This document shows, piece after piece, positions 26,025 through 34,839 of a stretch of 64,000 nucleotides of DNA. The translations under genes and the position numbers were made by a program. Origin of the DNA: Chitinophaga sp. (GTDB taxonomy: Bacteria > Bacteroidota > Bacteroidia > Chitinophagales > Chitinophagaceae); contig NZ_JAFAIX010000012.1 of NCBI RefSeq assembly GCF_019236475.1, forward strand, positions 558,001 through 622,000. Direction: 5' to 3'. The notes under the pieces were generated by a model. It saw nothing but the letters and a program-made list of their open reading frames with translations. It had not been told where the DNA came from and did no database searches. Within the stretch, counting starts at the first letter, position 1; each line of letters opens with the position of its first letter.

Positions 26025-26369
26025 ATGGGTTTCATTGTCCGCGTATTACTCAGTGCTGTTGCCGCTATGTTTACGGCATACCTGTTAAAGCCAGCCGTTA
26101 GGGTGGAGAATTTCACAACGGCCCTAATCCTTGCGCTGGTACTTGCCATACTGAATGCCATTGTTAAACCACTGCTGGTAATACTCACTTTGCCAGTAAC
26201 TATTATCACACTAGGACTGTTCCTGTTTGTTATCAACGCTATTATCATTTTGCTGGCGGCCAAGCTGGTGCCTGGATTCCGTGTAGACGGCTTCTGGTGG
26301 GCACTGCTCTTCAGTATCATTATGGCCATCATTAACTCCGTGCTGAGCGGACTGGCGGGCAGCAACTAG
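26025..26369 (+). CDS. Phage-holin-4_2/YvlD-like small membrane protein
   Basis: 114 residues from ATG 26025. The in-frame ATG at 25953 is inside a hairpin and would add a polar 24-residue extension not usual for this roughly 115-residue family. Four membrane helices: FIVRVLLSAVAAMFTAYLL, TTALILALVLAILNAIV, LPVTIITLGLFLFVINAIIILLAA and FWWALLFSIIMAIINSVLS, with the family IVKPLLVILTLPVTIITLG motif. Despite the name, chromosomal members are not phage holins; some are linked to envelope stress. Probably in tandem with the E1 gene, 25 bp downstream. Confidence 0.85.
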   Translation: MGFIVRVLLSAVAAMFTAYLLKPAVRVENFTTALILALVLAILNAIVKPLLVILTLPVTIITLGLFLFVINAIIILLAAKLVPGFRVDGFWWALLFSIIMAIINSVLSGLAGSN

Positions 26370-26394
26370 GTCATCCTTCTAAATCTTACCGTGC

Positions 26395-28368
26395 ATGTAT
26401 TTTGACAGATCCAGCATCAGCAAGGATCAGTTATTGTCTTTTTACCAGGCATTAGTATATCCGCGACTGGTAGAAGAGAAGATGCTGTTATTGCTGCGAC
26501 AAGGAAAAATTAGCAAGTGGTTTTCTGGCATAGGCCAAGAGGCTATCTCCACCGGAGCCACGCTGGCCATGGATTCCGATGAATGGATACTCCCCCTTCA
26601 CAGAAACCTGGGTGTTTTCACGACCCGACAAATGCCACTGGAGAAACTTTTACAACAATGGCAAGGCCAGGAAGCTGGCTATAGCAAAGGCCGCGAGCGC
26701 TCCTTCCATTTTGGAAGCAGGCCCCACTTCATTTGCGGGATGATCTCCCATCTAGGGCCACAGTTGTCCATTGCCGATGGCATCGCCCTCGCACATAAAC
26801 TGAAAAAAGAGAACAAAGCCACCCTCACCTTTACTGGAGAAGGCGGTACCAGCGAAGGAGAATTCCATGAGGCGCTGAATGTGGCCGCAGTATGGGATTT
26901 GCCGGTCATCTTCCTAGTGGAAAACAACGGATATGCCCTCAGCACACCAGTTTCCGAGCAATACCGCTGCCATTCCCTCGTGGAAAAGGCCATTGGCTAC
27001 GGCATGGAGGGCGTACAAGTAGATGGCAATAACCTACTGGAAGTCTACCAAACCGTCAAAACCGCCCGAGAATACGCCATCTCACACCAGAAACCCGTAC
27101 TAATCGAGGCCCTCACCTTCCGCATGCGCGGACATGAAGAGGCCAGCGGCACCAAATACGTTCCTAAGGAACTCTTTGAAGAATGGGCCCAGAAAGATCC
27201 CGTGGCTCAATTTGAGCAATTCCTCCACCAAGAAGGTATATTGACCGAAGCAGCACAACAACAACTGAAGGATACCCTCAAACATCGTATAGAGGAAGAA
27301 GTGGCCAACGGCCTGGTTTCCAAGCCCCGCAAACCTGATACCGCAGCGGAATTGCAGGATATATTCGCTCCTGCTCCGACGCCACAATACCCTATCGGCA
27401 AAACGACCGAAAAACGCTTTATAGACGCCATTTCCGATGGCTTACGGCAATCATTGGAAGAATTCCCGCAACTCGTACTTATGGGGCAGGATATCGCCAC
27501 TTATGGCGGCGCTTTCAAGATTACGGAAGGACTGCTGGAGAAATTCGGGGCTTCCCGCGTGCGCAACACACCCCTCTGTGAGAGCGCTATTCTCGGCGCC
27601 GCATTAGGCCTGTCCCTGGAAGGGTTCAAAAGCATGGTGGAAATGCAGTTTGCCGATTTTGTCAGTTGTGGATTCAACCAAATTGTGAATAACTTGGCCA
27701 AAATCCACTACAGATGGGGGCAAAATGCGGATGTAGTCATCAGAATGCCTACAGGTGCAGGTGTTGGCGCAGGTCCTTTCCATTCCCAGAGCAATGAAGC
27801 CTGGTTTACACATGTACCCGGACTCAAAGTGGTATACCCCTCTTCTCCAGAAGATGCCAAAGGCTTGCTGAATGCGGCTATCGCCGATCCAAATCCAGTG
27901 ATGTTCTTTGAGCACAAAGCCCTCTACCGCAGCGTGAGCGGCATGGTGCCAGATGAATATTATACGACGGAAATCGGGAAAGCCCGCCTGATACAGGCTG
28001 GAGAAGACATTACAATTATTACTTATGGAGCTGGCGTTCACTGGGCCCGAGAATACGCCGCAGACCATCAAGAGATAAGTATCGGTATCCTGGATCTCCG
28101 AACCCTCATTCCGCTGGATTATCCCGCCATCCAACAGGCGGTTTCCTCCACCGGAAAGGTACTGGTACTGCATGAAGATACCCTCACCGGCGGATTTGGG
28201 GCGGAAATTGCTGCCTGGATAGGCGAACACTGCTTCCATCTGCTAGACGCCCCTGTCATACGGTGCGGAAGTCTGGATACACCTGTCCCGTTTGCCATAG
28301 ACCTGGAAAAAAATTTCCTGGCCAAATCTAGGCTGGATACACATATCCGACAATTATTAAGCTGGTAG
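26395..28368 (+). CDS. Fused E1 alpha/beta subunit of a branched-chain-type 2-oxoacid dehydrogenase
   Basis: 657 residues. The N-terminal E1-alpha part (1 to about 330) has SGIGQEAISTGA, HRNLG, GGTSEGEFHEALN and LVENNGYALSTP, the TPP-binding motif (about 148-178). The C-terminal E1-beta part (about 342-657) has LMGQDIATYGGAFKITEGL, ESAILGAALGLSLEG, MQFADF and RMPTGAGVGAGPFHSQS. It would decarboxylate 2-oxoacids (2-oxoisovalerate type) and transfer the acyl group to a lipoyl E2. Fusion into one chain is a known Bacteroidota arrangement. No E2 or E3 gene is adjacent. Confidence 0.92.
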   Translation: MYFDRSSISKDQLLSFYQALVYPRLVEEKMLLLLRQGKISKWFSGIGQEAISTGATLAMDSDEWILPLHRNLGVFTTRQMPLEKLLQQWQGQEAGYSKGRERSFHFGSRPHFICGMISHLGPQLSIADGIALAHKLKKENKATLTFTGEGGTSEGEFHEALNVAAVWDLPVIFLVENNGYALSTPVSEQYRCHSLVEKAIGYGMEGVQVDGNNLLEVYQTVKTAREYAISHQKPVLIEALTFRMRGHEEASGTKYVPKELFEEWAQKDPVAQFEQFLHQEGILTEAAQQQLKDTLKHRIEEEVANGLVSKPRKPDTAAELQDIFAPAPTPQYPIGKTTEKRFIDAISDGLRQSLEEFPQLVLMGQDIATYGGAFKITEGLLEKFGASRVRNTPLCESAILGAALGLSLEGFKSMVEMQFADFVSCGFNQIVNNLAKIHYRWGQNADVVIRMPTGAGVGAGPFHSQSNEAWFTHVPGLKVVYPSSPEDAKGLLNAAIADPNPVMFFEHKALYRSVSGMVPDEYYTTEIGKARLIQAGEDITIITYGAGVHWAREYAADHQEISIGILDLRTLIPLDYPAIQQAVSSTGKVLVLHEDTLTGGFGAEIAAWIGEHCFHLLDAPVIRCGSLDTPVPFAIDLEKNFLAKSRLDTHIRQLLSW

Positions 28369-28380
28369 AAAAAAACGGGA

Positions 28381-28410
28381 TTGGGAATTTGGGTGTAATG
28401 TTCTAATTTG
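28381..28410 (+). promoter_or_regulatory. Putative promoter of the 46-residue membrane protein
   Basis: TTG at 28381-28383, a 20-nt spacer, then TAATTTG at 28404-28410 (the -7 consensus TAnnTTTG short by one base). The start site would be about 20 nt before the small ORF. Confidence 0.45.
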
Positions 28411-28438
28411 CATCCGGAAATAATAAACACATTTTACC

Positions 28439-28579
28439 ATGTTCAATCTTTTAGACGTAGTACACACGACCAACTTCTACAAAGTAGGCGATAGCATTGG
28501 TCACTTTCTGGCACCGACAGCAATTGTTGTTTTTGGTTTGATGTTCCTGTATGCATGGGTAAAATACGCTAAAGCGTAA
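28439..28579 (+). CDS. 46-residue single-pass membrane protein, unrecognised
   Basis: An ORF of 46 codons with no recognised family. Residues 1-23 are amphipathic and polar (MFNLLDVVHTTNFYKVGDSIGHF). Residues 24-41 form one membrane helix (LAPTAIVVFGLMFLYAWV), and the tail is basic (KYAKA), which predicts a cytoplasmic C-terminus. Support for a real gene: a promoter-like element just upstream, a strong terminator 34 bp after the stop, and plain coding-like codon use. It is its own transcription unit between the E1 gene and the convergent TlpA-like gene. Function unknown; a small regulator or subunit of a membrane complex is possible. Confidence 0.6.
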   Translation: MFNLLDVVHTTNFYKVGDSIGHFLAPTAIVVFGLMFLYAWVKYAKA

Positions 28580-28613
28580 TAGTCAATCCGTTTTTTCACA
28601 TCGCATTATAATC

Positions 28614-28645
28614 AAAAAGGCTTCCTGGAATCAGGAAGCCTTTTT
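28614..28645. terminator. Bidirectional terminator between the small membrane protein and TlpA-like genes
   Basis: Perfect 14-bp inverted repeat AAAAAGGCTTCCTG / CAGGAAGCCTTTTT, loop GAAT, with A and T runs at both ends. Confidence 0.92.
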
Positions 28646-28678
28646 ATTTGAAATATAGATCTTGCTTTGTGGTGGCTA

Positions 28679-30070
28679 TTATCCTTTAGCCAGTAATTTT
28701 TCGAGCAGGGCTTTCAGCTCTGGAGTAGACGGACGTGGTGCATCGATGGTAACAATCTTACCGTCTTTGTCAAATACCATGAAACGAGGAATACCATTGA
28801 TACCATAGAATTTGGTCACTTCGCTCCATCCGCTCACGAACATCTGTACGCCTTTCATTTCCTTATCTTTCACGAACTCTTTCCATTTCTCTTTATCCTT
28901 GGCTTCATCTACAGAGCACCCCACAAAGGTGACTGCTTTGCCTTCCATCTCTTCTTCCAGTTTCTGTAGAAACGGCAGTTCTGCTTTGCAAGGGCCACAC
29001 CAGGTTGCCCAAACATCCACTACTACAATTTTTCCTTTCAGGTCATTGAAGCTCACTTGCTTACCTTCTGGGGTTTCACCAGAGAAGTTATAACCAGCTT
29101 CACCTGCCGCAAACTTGCGGATAGATTTTTCATAATCTGTGTAACGTTTCTTTTCCAGGTCTGTTACCAGGTATTTCTGATAAGGGCCAATTGCTTCTGT
29201 CAGTGCTTCAAAGGTTTTGTAGCCAGCCAGGGAATTGGTGATGAAGAGAGCTTTTACATGTTCATTGCAGAAACCATTCACACCTTGCGCATATCTTTCC
29301 TTTGGATCGATCTTAGCCCCTGGATTTGCACTCATGAGGTATCTGAAGGTATTGTACATAGAAATATAATGTCCTATGTTACCCAGTTTCATTACATTCT
29401 CATCACACAGTTTTTGATCCTTAATGATGGTGTTATAGAAAGCAGGATACTGTTCTTTCTTTGGATGAACAGCATGAGGCATCAGCAGGAAACGCATCGC
29501 AGCAAGTTCCACATCCACATCCATGGCCTGTTTCATCAGGTTCGCGAAGTTTTTGTTTGGAGAAACAAATTGCTTTTTGAAAGCCTGAATTTTAGGCAGT
29601 GTAGCTTCCAGCGTTGGGAAATACGAATAATAAGTGGTAGAATCGAACTTGCTAGGAGGTCCGGTAACTGGTGCTGCTACCTTATCCCACTGCTGTAACA
29701 GCTTGTTTTCCGCAGAACCGGCCTGCTGTTCGAAGCTATTTCCGTCCAGTTTCATTTTCAACTGATCGCCGGATTTTACATAGATACGTGTACCCAGATC
29801 TTTTGGAGAAAGCGCGAGGTAGTAAAAGCCTTCTACTGGCTTGGTCAGTGCAAATGCGAATGCATGATCTGCATTTACTTCAGAGGTAGCGATTTCTTTG
29901 GTAACACCTTCTTCCACTGCCATGAGGGCGATTTTGGTTGCTTTTTCATTGGCAGTTGTTCCTTGGATAATGGTGAGCGTAGGAACAGGGCCGGGGCCTG
30001 CTGCTGCACGGGCTGTAGTGAATGCCATGCACAGGGCTACCGGCAGCATGCTGCTGGTTAGTCTTTTCAT
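28679..30070 (-). CDS. TlpA-like thiol-disulfide oxidoreductase with DUF4369-like N-terminal domain
   Basis: 463 residues with a signal peptide (MKRLTSSMLPVALCMAFTTARA). The N-terminal ~130 residues are beta-rich (IIQGTTANEKATKIALMAVEEG ... YVKSGDQLKMKLDG) as in DUF4369 domains, followed by a helical middle. The C-terminal thioredoxin domain (about 325-463) has VVVDVWATWCGPCKAELPFL with the CXXC pair and cis-proline GIPRFMVFD. It is periplasmic, probably reducing disulfides in envelope proteins, perhaps including the exported MsrB (inference). Monocistronic. Confidence 0.9.
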   Translation of the reverse strand: MKRLTSSMLPVALCMAFTTARAAAGPGPVPTLTIIQGTTANEKATKIALMAVEEGVTKEIATSEVNADHAFAFALTKPVEGFYYLALSPKDLGTRIYVKSGDQLKMKLDGNSFEQQAGSAENKLLQQWDKVAAPVTGPPSKFDSTTYYSYFPTLEATLPKIQAFKKQFVSPNKNFANLMKQAMDVDVELAAMRFLLMPHAVHPKKEQYPAFYNTIIKDQKLCDENVMKLGNIGHYISMYNTFRYLMSANPGAKIDPKERYAQGVNGFCNEHVKALFITNSLAGYKTFEALTEAIGPYQKYLVTDLEKKRYTDYEKSIRKFAAGEAGYNFSGETPEGKQVSFNDLKGKIVVVDVWATWCGPCKAELPFLQKLEEEMEGKAVTFVGCSVDEAKDKEKWKEFVKDKEMKGVQMFVSGWSEVTKFYGINGIPRFMVFDKDGKIVTIDAPRPSTPELKALLEKLLAKG

Positions 30071-30118
30071 TCTAATGGTGGTTTTGGTTTTTGTGATTTA
30101 TGGGCATAAATATAATAA

Positions 30119-30138
30119 AGCCTGGCAAATGTCAGGCT
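30119..30138 (-). terminator. Terminator of the NYN-macrodomain operon
   Basis: Six-bp stem AGCCTG/CAGGCT with an 8-nt loop, followed on the minus strand by TTTATTATATTT, 37 bp beyond the macrodomain stop. Confidence 0.6.
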
Positions 30139-30175
30139 ACATTGTGTCAAACGGCTGATAATCATTACCAGATAG

Positions 30176-30709
30176 CTATTCCGGCTTTACATACTGATGG
30201 TAATAGTGTTGTACATAATGGAGATTTTCCTCATCAAAACAAACGAGCATGACTTCTTGTACACTGCTTTCTTTTTCCAACCAAGCGGTGATGGTTTCCA
30301 GGGCTATTTTCGCGGCTTCGTCTTTTGGAAAATGATAGATCCCTGTAGAGATATTGGGAAATGCTATAGTATGCAGATCATTGCTAGCAGCAAGTTCTAA
30401 CGAATTTCGATAACAATTGGCGAGTAGTTCACGTTCGTTATTTTGCCCACCTCTCCATACTGGACCAACAGTATGAATGACATGTTTGGCTGGCAGTCTC
30501 CCCCCGGTCGTTATAACCGCCTCTCCTGTTTTACATCCTCCTTGTCGGGCAACAATGGCGCGGCAGTCCTCCAGTATGGCAGGGCCACCAGCGCGATGTA
30601 TAGCGCCATCCACCCCACCACCGCCCATGAGGGAACTATTGGCGGCGTTTACAATAGCATCTGCCTCTATTTTGGTGATGTCTCCCTTAACAACTGTTAT
30701 CTTTTTCAT
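30176..30709 (-). CDS. Macrodomain O-acetyl-ADP-ribose deacetylase, YmdB type
   Basis: 177 residues. The macrodomain is complete: VVKGDITKIEADAIVNAANSSLMGGGGVDGAIHRAGG (ADP-ribose loop and catalytic-loop Asp/Asn), GEAVITTGGRLPAKHVIHTVGP and IAFPNISTGIYHFPKDEAA (phosphate loop). The family hydrolyses O-acetyl-ADP-ribose and removes ADP-ribose from acidic residues; E. coli YmdB also modulates RNase III. Only 6 bp separate it from the NYN nuclease gene upstream, so the two are co-transcribed. This pairing points to a shared RNA or ADP-ribose role (inference). Confidence 0.93.
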   Translation of the reverse strand: MKKITVVKGDITKIEADAIVNAANSSLMGGGGVDGAIHRAGGPAILEDCRAIVARQGGCKTGEAVITTGGRLPAKHVIHTVGPVWRGGQNNERELLANCYRNSLELAASNDLHTIAFPNISTGIYHFPKDEAAKIALETITAWLEKESSVQEVMLVCFDEENLHYVQHYYHQYVKPE

Positions 30710-30715
30710 GGCGCT

Positions 30716-31471
30716 TTATTTACTTCTAACGTACACCAATTTACCTGATTTCTTACCGCCTTCCCGCAGGTCAATTTCAAAGTTGGGAAAGCTCTGAATC
30801 AATTGAATCAGCTTATTGAAGCCATAGTTACGGGAATCGAAGTCGGGCTGTTTTTTCAACAGTAAATTTCCCAGTTCGCCCAGGTAAGCCCAGCCATCTT
30901 CATCCGCGATATCATTGATACTGGTGGTCAGCAGGGTAATCAATTCTTTATCTGCCTTGCTAATGCCTTTGTTTTTTTCTTTGGATGTTCTGGTTTTGCC
31001 TTCGGCAGACGACTTCTTCTCTTTCACCGCCAATATTTCTAGGTAAATGAATTTGTCGCATGCGGAAATAAAGGCTCCTGGCGTCTTCCGCTCACCCATC
31101 CCGATAACGTACATGCCGGCTTCGCGAAGCCTGGTAGCCAGTCGGGTGAAATCGCTATCACTGGAAACCAGACAGAATCCATCCACACGACCTGTGTATA
31201 GGATATCCATGGCGTCAATAATCATGGCGCTGTCGGTGGCATTTTTGCCGCTAGTATAACTGTATTGTTGAATAGGCGTGATAGCATAATCGAGCAATAC
31301 GCCCTTCCACCCTACTACTGTGGGTTTGGTCCAGTCGCCATAAATTCTTTTGAAAGTGGGATTACCATATTTGGCTACTTCTTCCAGCATCCCTTTCACA
31401 TTATGGTAGGGAATATTATCGGCATCAATGAGAACTGCCAATCTGAGGTCTTTATCTTTGGTGGTATCCAT
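30716..31471 (-). CDS. NYN domain (PIN-like) nuclease with C-terminal OST-HTH/LOTUS-like domain
   Basis: 251 residues. NYN domain (about 8-155) with acidic residues expected in the active site: LIDADNIP, TDSAMIIDAMDILYT and LVSSDSDFTRLATRLREAG, plus GMGERKTPGAFISACDKFIYLE. A charged Lys/Ser/Thr linker (155-180) is followed by a winged-helix-like domain (about 182-250; LLTTSINDIADEDGWAYLGELG, LLKKQPDFDSRNYG) typical of OST-HTH RNA-binding modules. Predicted metal-dependent RNA nuclease. First gene of the two-gene unit with the macrodomain protein. Confidence 0.88.
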   Translation of the reverse strand: MDTTKDKDLRLAVLIDADNIPYHNVKGMLEEVAKYGNPTFKRIYGDWTKPTVVGWKGVLLDYAITPIQQYSYTSGKNATDSAMIIDAMDILYTGRVDGFCLVSSDSDFTRLATRLREAGMYVIGMGERKTPGAFISACDKFIYLEILAVKEKKSSAEGKTRTSKEKNKGISKADKELITLLTTSINDIADEDGWAYLGELGNLLLKKQPDFDSRNYGFNKLIQLIQSFPNFEIDLREGGKKSGKLVYVRSK

Positions 31472-31490
31472 ATTTGGGTATTAAAAACAA

Positions 31491-31534
31491 AACGTGTTGA
31501 TTACTACCGTTTTCCTGGTTGTAACCAACACGTT
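31491..31534 (-). terminator. Terminator of the dps gene
   Basis: AACGTGTTG (31491-31499) pairs with CAACACGTT (31526-31534), with four further pairs inside. On the minus strand it is followed by TTGTTTTTAAT. Confidence 0.75.
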
Positions 31535-31556
31535 CAGATATGTTATGAACAAATAA

Positions 31557-32027
31557 TTATTTCAGGTAGGAACGGATCATCCAGGCGATTTTCTCATGGT
31601 TTCTCATGAGGCCAGTTACGAAATCGCTGGAGCCTTGATCTTTATATTTAACATCAAATTCCTCGATCAGGTTGCGGAGGTTTCTGATGATGGTTTCATG
31701 GTCAGCTAACAGGCTTTGCAACTGCTTTTTCGGATCGTTGGTATATTCCTCTTCAAGGAGGTGCGTCAAAGACAGCGCATCCACCATACGACCCAGGGCA
31801 TAGTGACCAATCGCACGGATTCTTTCCGCTACTTCATCGCTGTACTCTTCCAGCTCTTCGTATTGTTCTTCAAAAAACACATGCAATTCCTTAAAGCTAG
31901 GGCCTTCAATATTCCAGTGACAGTTACGCGTTTTTGCATATAACACCATTTCATCTGCCAGCACCTTATTCAATTCCAAAGCCACCTGTTGCGCGTGTTC
32001 AGGTAGTATGCCAGTATTTACTTTCAT
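31557..32027 (-). CDS. dps: Dps family ferroxidase/DNA-protecting protein
   Basis: 156 residues, the normal Dps length. Four-helix ferritin-like fold with the inter-subunit ferroxidase residues: RNCHWNIEGPSFKELHVFFEEQYEELEEYSDEVAERI gives the conserved His, His, Asp and Glu pattern. The C-terminus (SYLK) is short and lacks a long Lys-rich DNA-binding tail. Forms a 12-mer that oxidises Fe(II) with peroxide and stores iron. Monocistronic with its own terminator. Confidence 0.93.
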   Translation of the reverse strand: MKVNTGILPEHAQQVALELNKVLADEMVLYAKTRNCHWNIEGPSFKELHVFFEEQYEELEEYSDEVAERIRAIGHYALGRMVDALSLTHLLEEEYTNDPKKQLQSLLADHETIIRNLRNLIEEFDVKYKDQGSSDFVTGLMRNHEKIAWMIRSYLK

Positions 32028-32187
32028 ATCATTGAATTTTTTTGGTTACTATAAATTTAATGAATCCCGGAATAAGGAAACATGAGATTTGTCACTATTT
32101 AACAGCCGGTTAATATTAACAGTGTAATGTCGCTTTTGTTCGCGATTCCGGGGGCTCAAATACCTTACTAAAATTGTACCATTGTTG

Positions 32188-32195
32188 TAATTTTG
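32188..32195 (+). promoter_or_regulatory. -7 promoter box of the MFS gene, nearly leaderless
   Basis: TAATTTTG matches TAnnTTTG exactly and ends only 4 bases before the MFS ATG at 32200, so the transcript would have almost no leader. A possible -33 element is TTA at 32165-32167 (20-nt spacer), weak. Confidence 0.45.
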
Positions 32196-32199
32196 CGGC

Positions 32200-33417
32200 A
32201 TGGACCAATCGACAGGAAGAATCTACAATCTACAGTTTATACTACTGTGTATAAGTAATGCCCTTTTCTCCGCCAGCTTCAACATGATGATACCGGAATT
32301 GCCGGCATACCTCACAAAACTCGGAGGTGAAGATTACAAAGGTTATATCATTGGTGTGTTTACCCTCATGGCAGGTTTATCCCGCCCTTTCAGCGGCAAA
32401 CTAACAGATACCATTGGGCGTGTACCCGTGATGATATTCGGTTCTTTGATATGTGTGGTTTGTAGCCTAATGTATCCCTTAGTGAGCTCTGTTGCGGCGT
32501 TCCTGTTACTGCGCTTCTTTCATGGTTTCTCTACTGGTTTTAAGCCTACCGGTACTTCCGCTTATGTTTCCGACTTAGTACCTGCCAATCGTCGTGGTGA
32601 GGCAATGGGAATGATTGGGATGGCCTCTATCATTGGGATGGCAATAGGTCCTGCGATTGGAGGTTGGGTGGCAGTTAGATGGAATATCAACGTGATGTTC
32701 CAGCTCTCTGCGGCGTTTGCATTGTTGTCTGTGGCTATTCTTACGGGCGCGATGAAGGAAACCCTTCCGAATAAGCAACCATTCAGTCTTTCACTGCTAC
32801 GCATACACCGAAATGAAATCTTTGAGCCATTAGTATGGGGTCCTGTTATTGTCACCTTCCTGACGTTCTTCAGTTATGGCGCTATTTTGACGGTTATTCC
32901 TGATTACAGTACTTACTTGGGGATTGCTAATAAGGGATTGTTCTTCACCTTCTATACTGCCAGCTCTATGGGTATTCGTTTCCTGGCAGGCAAGGTGTCT
33001 GATAAATACGGGCGTATTCCTATTTTGAAGGTCTCGTCCTTGATTATGGCGGTATCCATGCTGATGTTGGCTTTCGCTACCAAATCATACATATTGCTCA
33101 CAGCGGCTGTATTCTATGGTATGGCCACCGGATTGAACTCTCCAGCAGTTACCGCCTGGACGGTAGATCTCAGCAATCCGCTGTTTAAAGGCCGGGCATT
33201 AGCGAGCATGTACATTGCGATGGAGGCAGGTATTGGCCTGGGCGCATGGCTATCTGCCTTAATCTATCATAATCATTCAGAAAGATTCCCGATGACTTTC
33301 TTCGTACTGGCGGGTATAACGTCAGTGGCTATACTTTATCTGTCTTTCTTCCATGTTCCAAGAAACTTTGAAGAACAGATGGCTCGCCGGCAGGCTGCCG
33401 AAGCAGCCCGCCATTGA
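32200..33417 (+). CDS. MFS transporter
   Basis: 405 residues with about 12 membrane helices. The motif between helices 2 and 3, GKLTDTIGRVPVMIFGSL, is the MFS signature (D and R conserved), repeated in the second half as GKVSDKYGRIPILKVSSL. Helix 5 has the GMASIIGMAIGPAIGG glycine/proline pattern seen in drug/H+ antiporters. Probably an exporter of small molecules; substrate unknown. Its stop lies two bases from the stop of the convergent rmuC. Confidence 0.93.
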   Translation: MDQSTGRIYNLQFILLCISNALFSASFNMMIPELPAYLTKLGGEDYKGYIIGVFTLMAGLSRPFSGKLTDTIGRVPVMIFGSLICVVCSLMYPLVSSVAAFLLLRFFHGFSTGFKPTGTSAYVSDLVPANRRGEAMGMIGMASIIGMAIGPAIGGWVAVRWNINVMFQLSAAFALLSVAILTGAMKETLPNKQPFSLSLLRIHRNEIFEPLVWGPVIVTFLTFFSYGAILTVIPDYSTYLGIANKGLFFTFYTASSMGIRFLAGKVSDKYGRIPILKVSSLIMAVSMLMLAFATKSYILLTAAVFYGMATGLNSPAVTAWTVDLSNPLFKGRALASMYIAMEAGIGLGAWLSALIYHNHSERFPMTFFVLAGITSVAILYLSFFHVPRNFEEQMARRQAAEAARH

Positions 33418-33419
33418 TA

Positions 33420-34784
33420 TTAATTGTCTTCAGGTTCCGGAAGACTATCCGCTTCCGGAGCCTTTTGCACATATATTTCAGGCAATTTCTTTTTACTGTC
33501 TACTCCCAGCTTGCGCATTCTCTCCGCCCTACTTACCAGGTTACCATTACCACTAGTGAGTTTTTTCATTGCCTCTTCATAGGCATCCCTACTACGTCCC
33601 ATGAGGGCGCCTACAGCTTCCAGATCAGACACAAAGCCAACGAATTTATCATACAGTGCACCACCTTGACGTACAATTTCTTGTGCGTTACGATTCTGCT
33701 TATCCAGCTTCCACATGTTCTCAATAACGCGCAGCGTAGCCAGCAGAGAAGGTACGCTCACCAGGATAATCCTTTTACGAAAAGCAAAGTCGTATAGGTC
33801 TTCATCCGGCTGCATAATAGCCAGTGCATATGCGGGTTCTATAGGAATGAAGAGCATCACGAAATCCGTGGTATTGTTGTAAAGGGAATGATAGGCTTTT
33901 GCACTGAGTTCATTCACATGGTTCTTCACTGATTGCAGATGCGCTTTGAGAGCTTGTTGTCGGGAAAAATCATCTTCCGCACTACAATATTGCTCATATG
34001 CTTTCAGGGATACTTTTGAGTCGATGACCACACGTCTGTCTTCCGGCAGATGTAACACTAGATCGGGCCTGCGGAGCTGCCCTTCCTCATCATAGCGACT
34101 ATCCTGCGTGAAATAATGGATACCTTTTTCTAGGCCAGATGCTTCCAATACTTTTTCCAGGATGATCTCACCCCAGTTCCCTTGTTTCTTGGTATCTGCC
34201 TTTAGCGCATTGGTAAGGTTATTGGCTTCTTTACTGAGGGTCTGGTTCAGGAGCAGCAATCGTTGTAGTTCAGAGCGCAATTCTGTGCGCTGCGTGGTTT
34301 CCGCCACCAGCGATTGTTGTACGCTACTACGAAAGTTGTCGATCTTTTCCGACAAGGGTTTCAACAGATCATCCAATTTGGACTGGTTCTGTTCCATAAA
34401 GCTACCAGAAATACGTTGTAGCAACTGGTGCGCCATGCTCTCAAACTCGTGCCTGGCGTCATTTTGCTGTTGGATCATGCGCTGGCGCTCGTCCGACAAC
34501 TGTAATTGCAGGTATTTATTCTGCTCCAGCAATCGGCCCATATCTCCTTTTTGCAACGCATATTCTTCGTTTAACCGTTCCAGTTGGTCTTGTGCATCTT
34601 GCAGTTGCGCCTGTTTGTCGGTAATGTTTTTTTCAAAATATAATTGCTGGGCCTCCAATTGTACCGCCCTGTCTTGCAATTGCTGGTGACGGGCTTCCAA
34701 TATCTGCTGCTGATTTCGAGCAGCAAACAACAGATACAAAAGAACGAGAACAACAATTCCTGCAGCTATTAAAGGTACTAGCAT
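33420..34784 (-). CDS. rmuC: DNA recombination protein RmuC
   Basis: 454 residues. N-terminal membrane anchor (LIAAGIVVLVLLYLLFAA, 5-22), long coiled coil (about 30-200, Gln/Leu/Glu-rich), then the RmuC nuclease-like core: NWGEIILEKVLEASGLEKGIHY, RRPDLVLHLPEDRRVVIDSKVSLKAYE and DFVMLFIPIEPAYALAI. Family members limit DNA inversions between repeats and some have anti-phage roles. Length and order fit RmuC. Confidence 0.93.
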   Translation of the reverse strand: MLVPLIAAGIVVLVLLYLLFAARNQQQILEARHQQLQDRAVQLEAQQLYFEKNITDKQAQLQDAQDQLERLNEEYALQKGDMGRLLEQNKYLQLQLSDERQRMIQQQNDARHEFESMAHQLLQRISGSFMEQNQSKLDDLLKPLSEKIDNFRSSVQQSLVAETTQRTELRSELQRLLLLNQTLSKEANNLTNALKADTKKQGNWGEIILEKVLEASGLEKGIHYFTQDSRYDEEGQLRRPDLVLHLPEDRRVVIDSKVSLKAYEQYCSAEDDFSRQQALKAHLQSVKNHVNELSAKAYHSLYNNTTDFVMLFIPIEPAYALAIMQPDEDLYDFAFRKRIILVSVPSLLATLRVIENMWKLDKQNRNAQEIVRQGGALYDKFVGFVSDLEAVGALMGRSRDAYEEAMKKLTSGNGNLVSRAERMRKLGVDSKKKLPEIYVQKAPEADSLPEPEDN

Positions 34785-34839
34785 GACAATCTTCCTCCTG
34801 TTACAAATTTCTTTTTTCGCTGCGCATTGTAATTGCGTA

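Noticed and set aside
26025..26369. Phage lysis cassette around the holin-named genes (also 42170-42625)
   Set aside because: No endolysin, capsid, tail or integrase genes nearby; both families are common chromosomal membrane proteins, and the GH25 lysozyme at 39.8 kb is in a separate operon.
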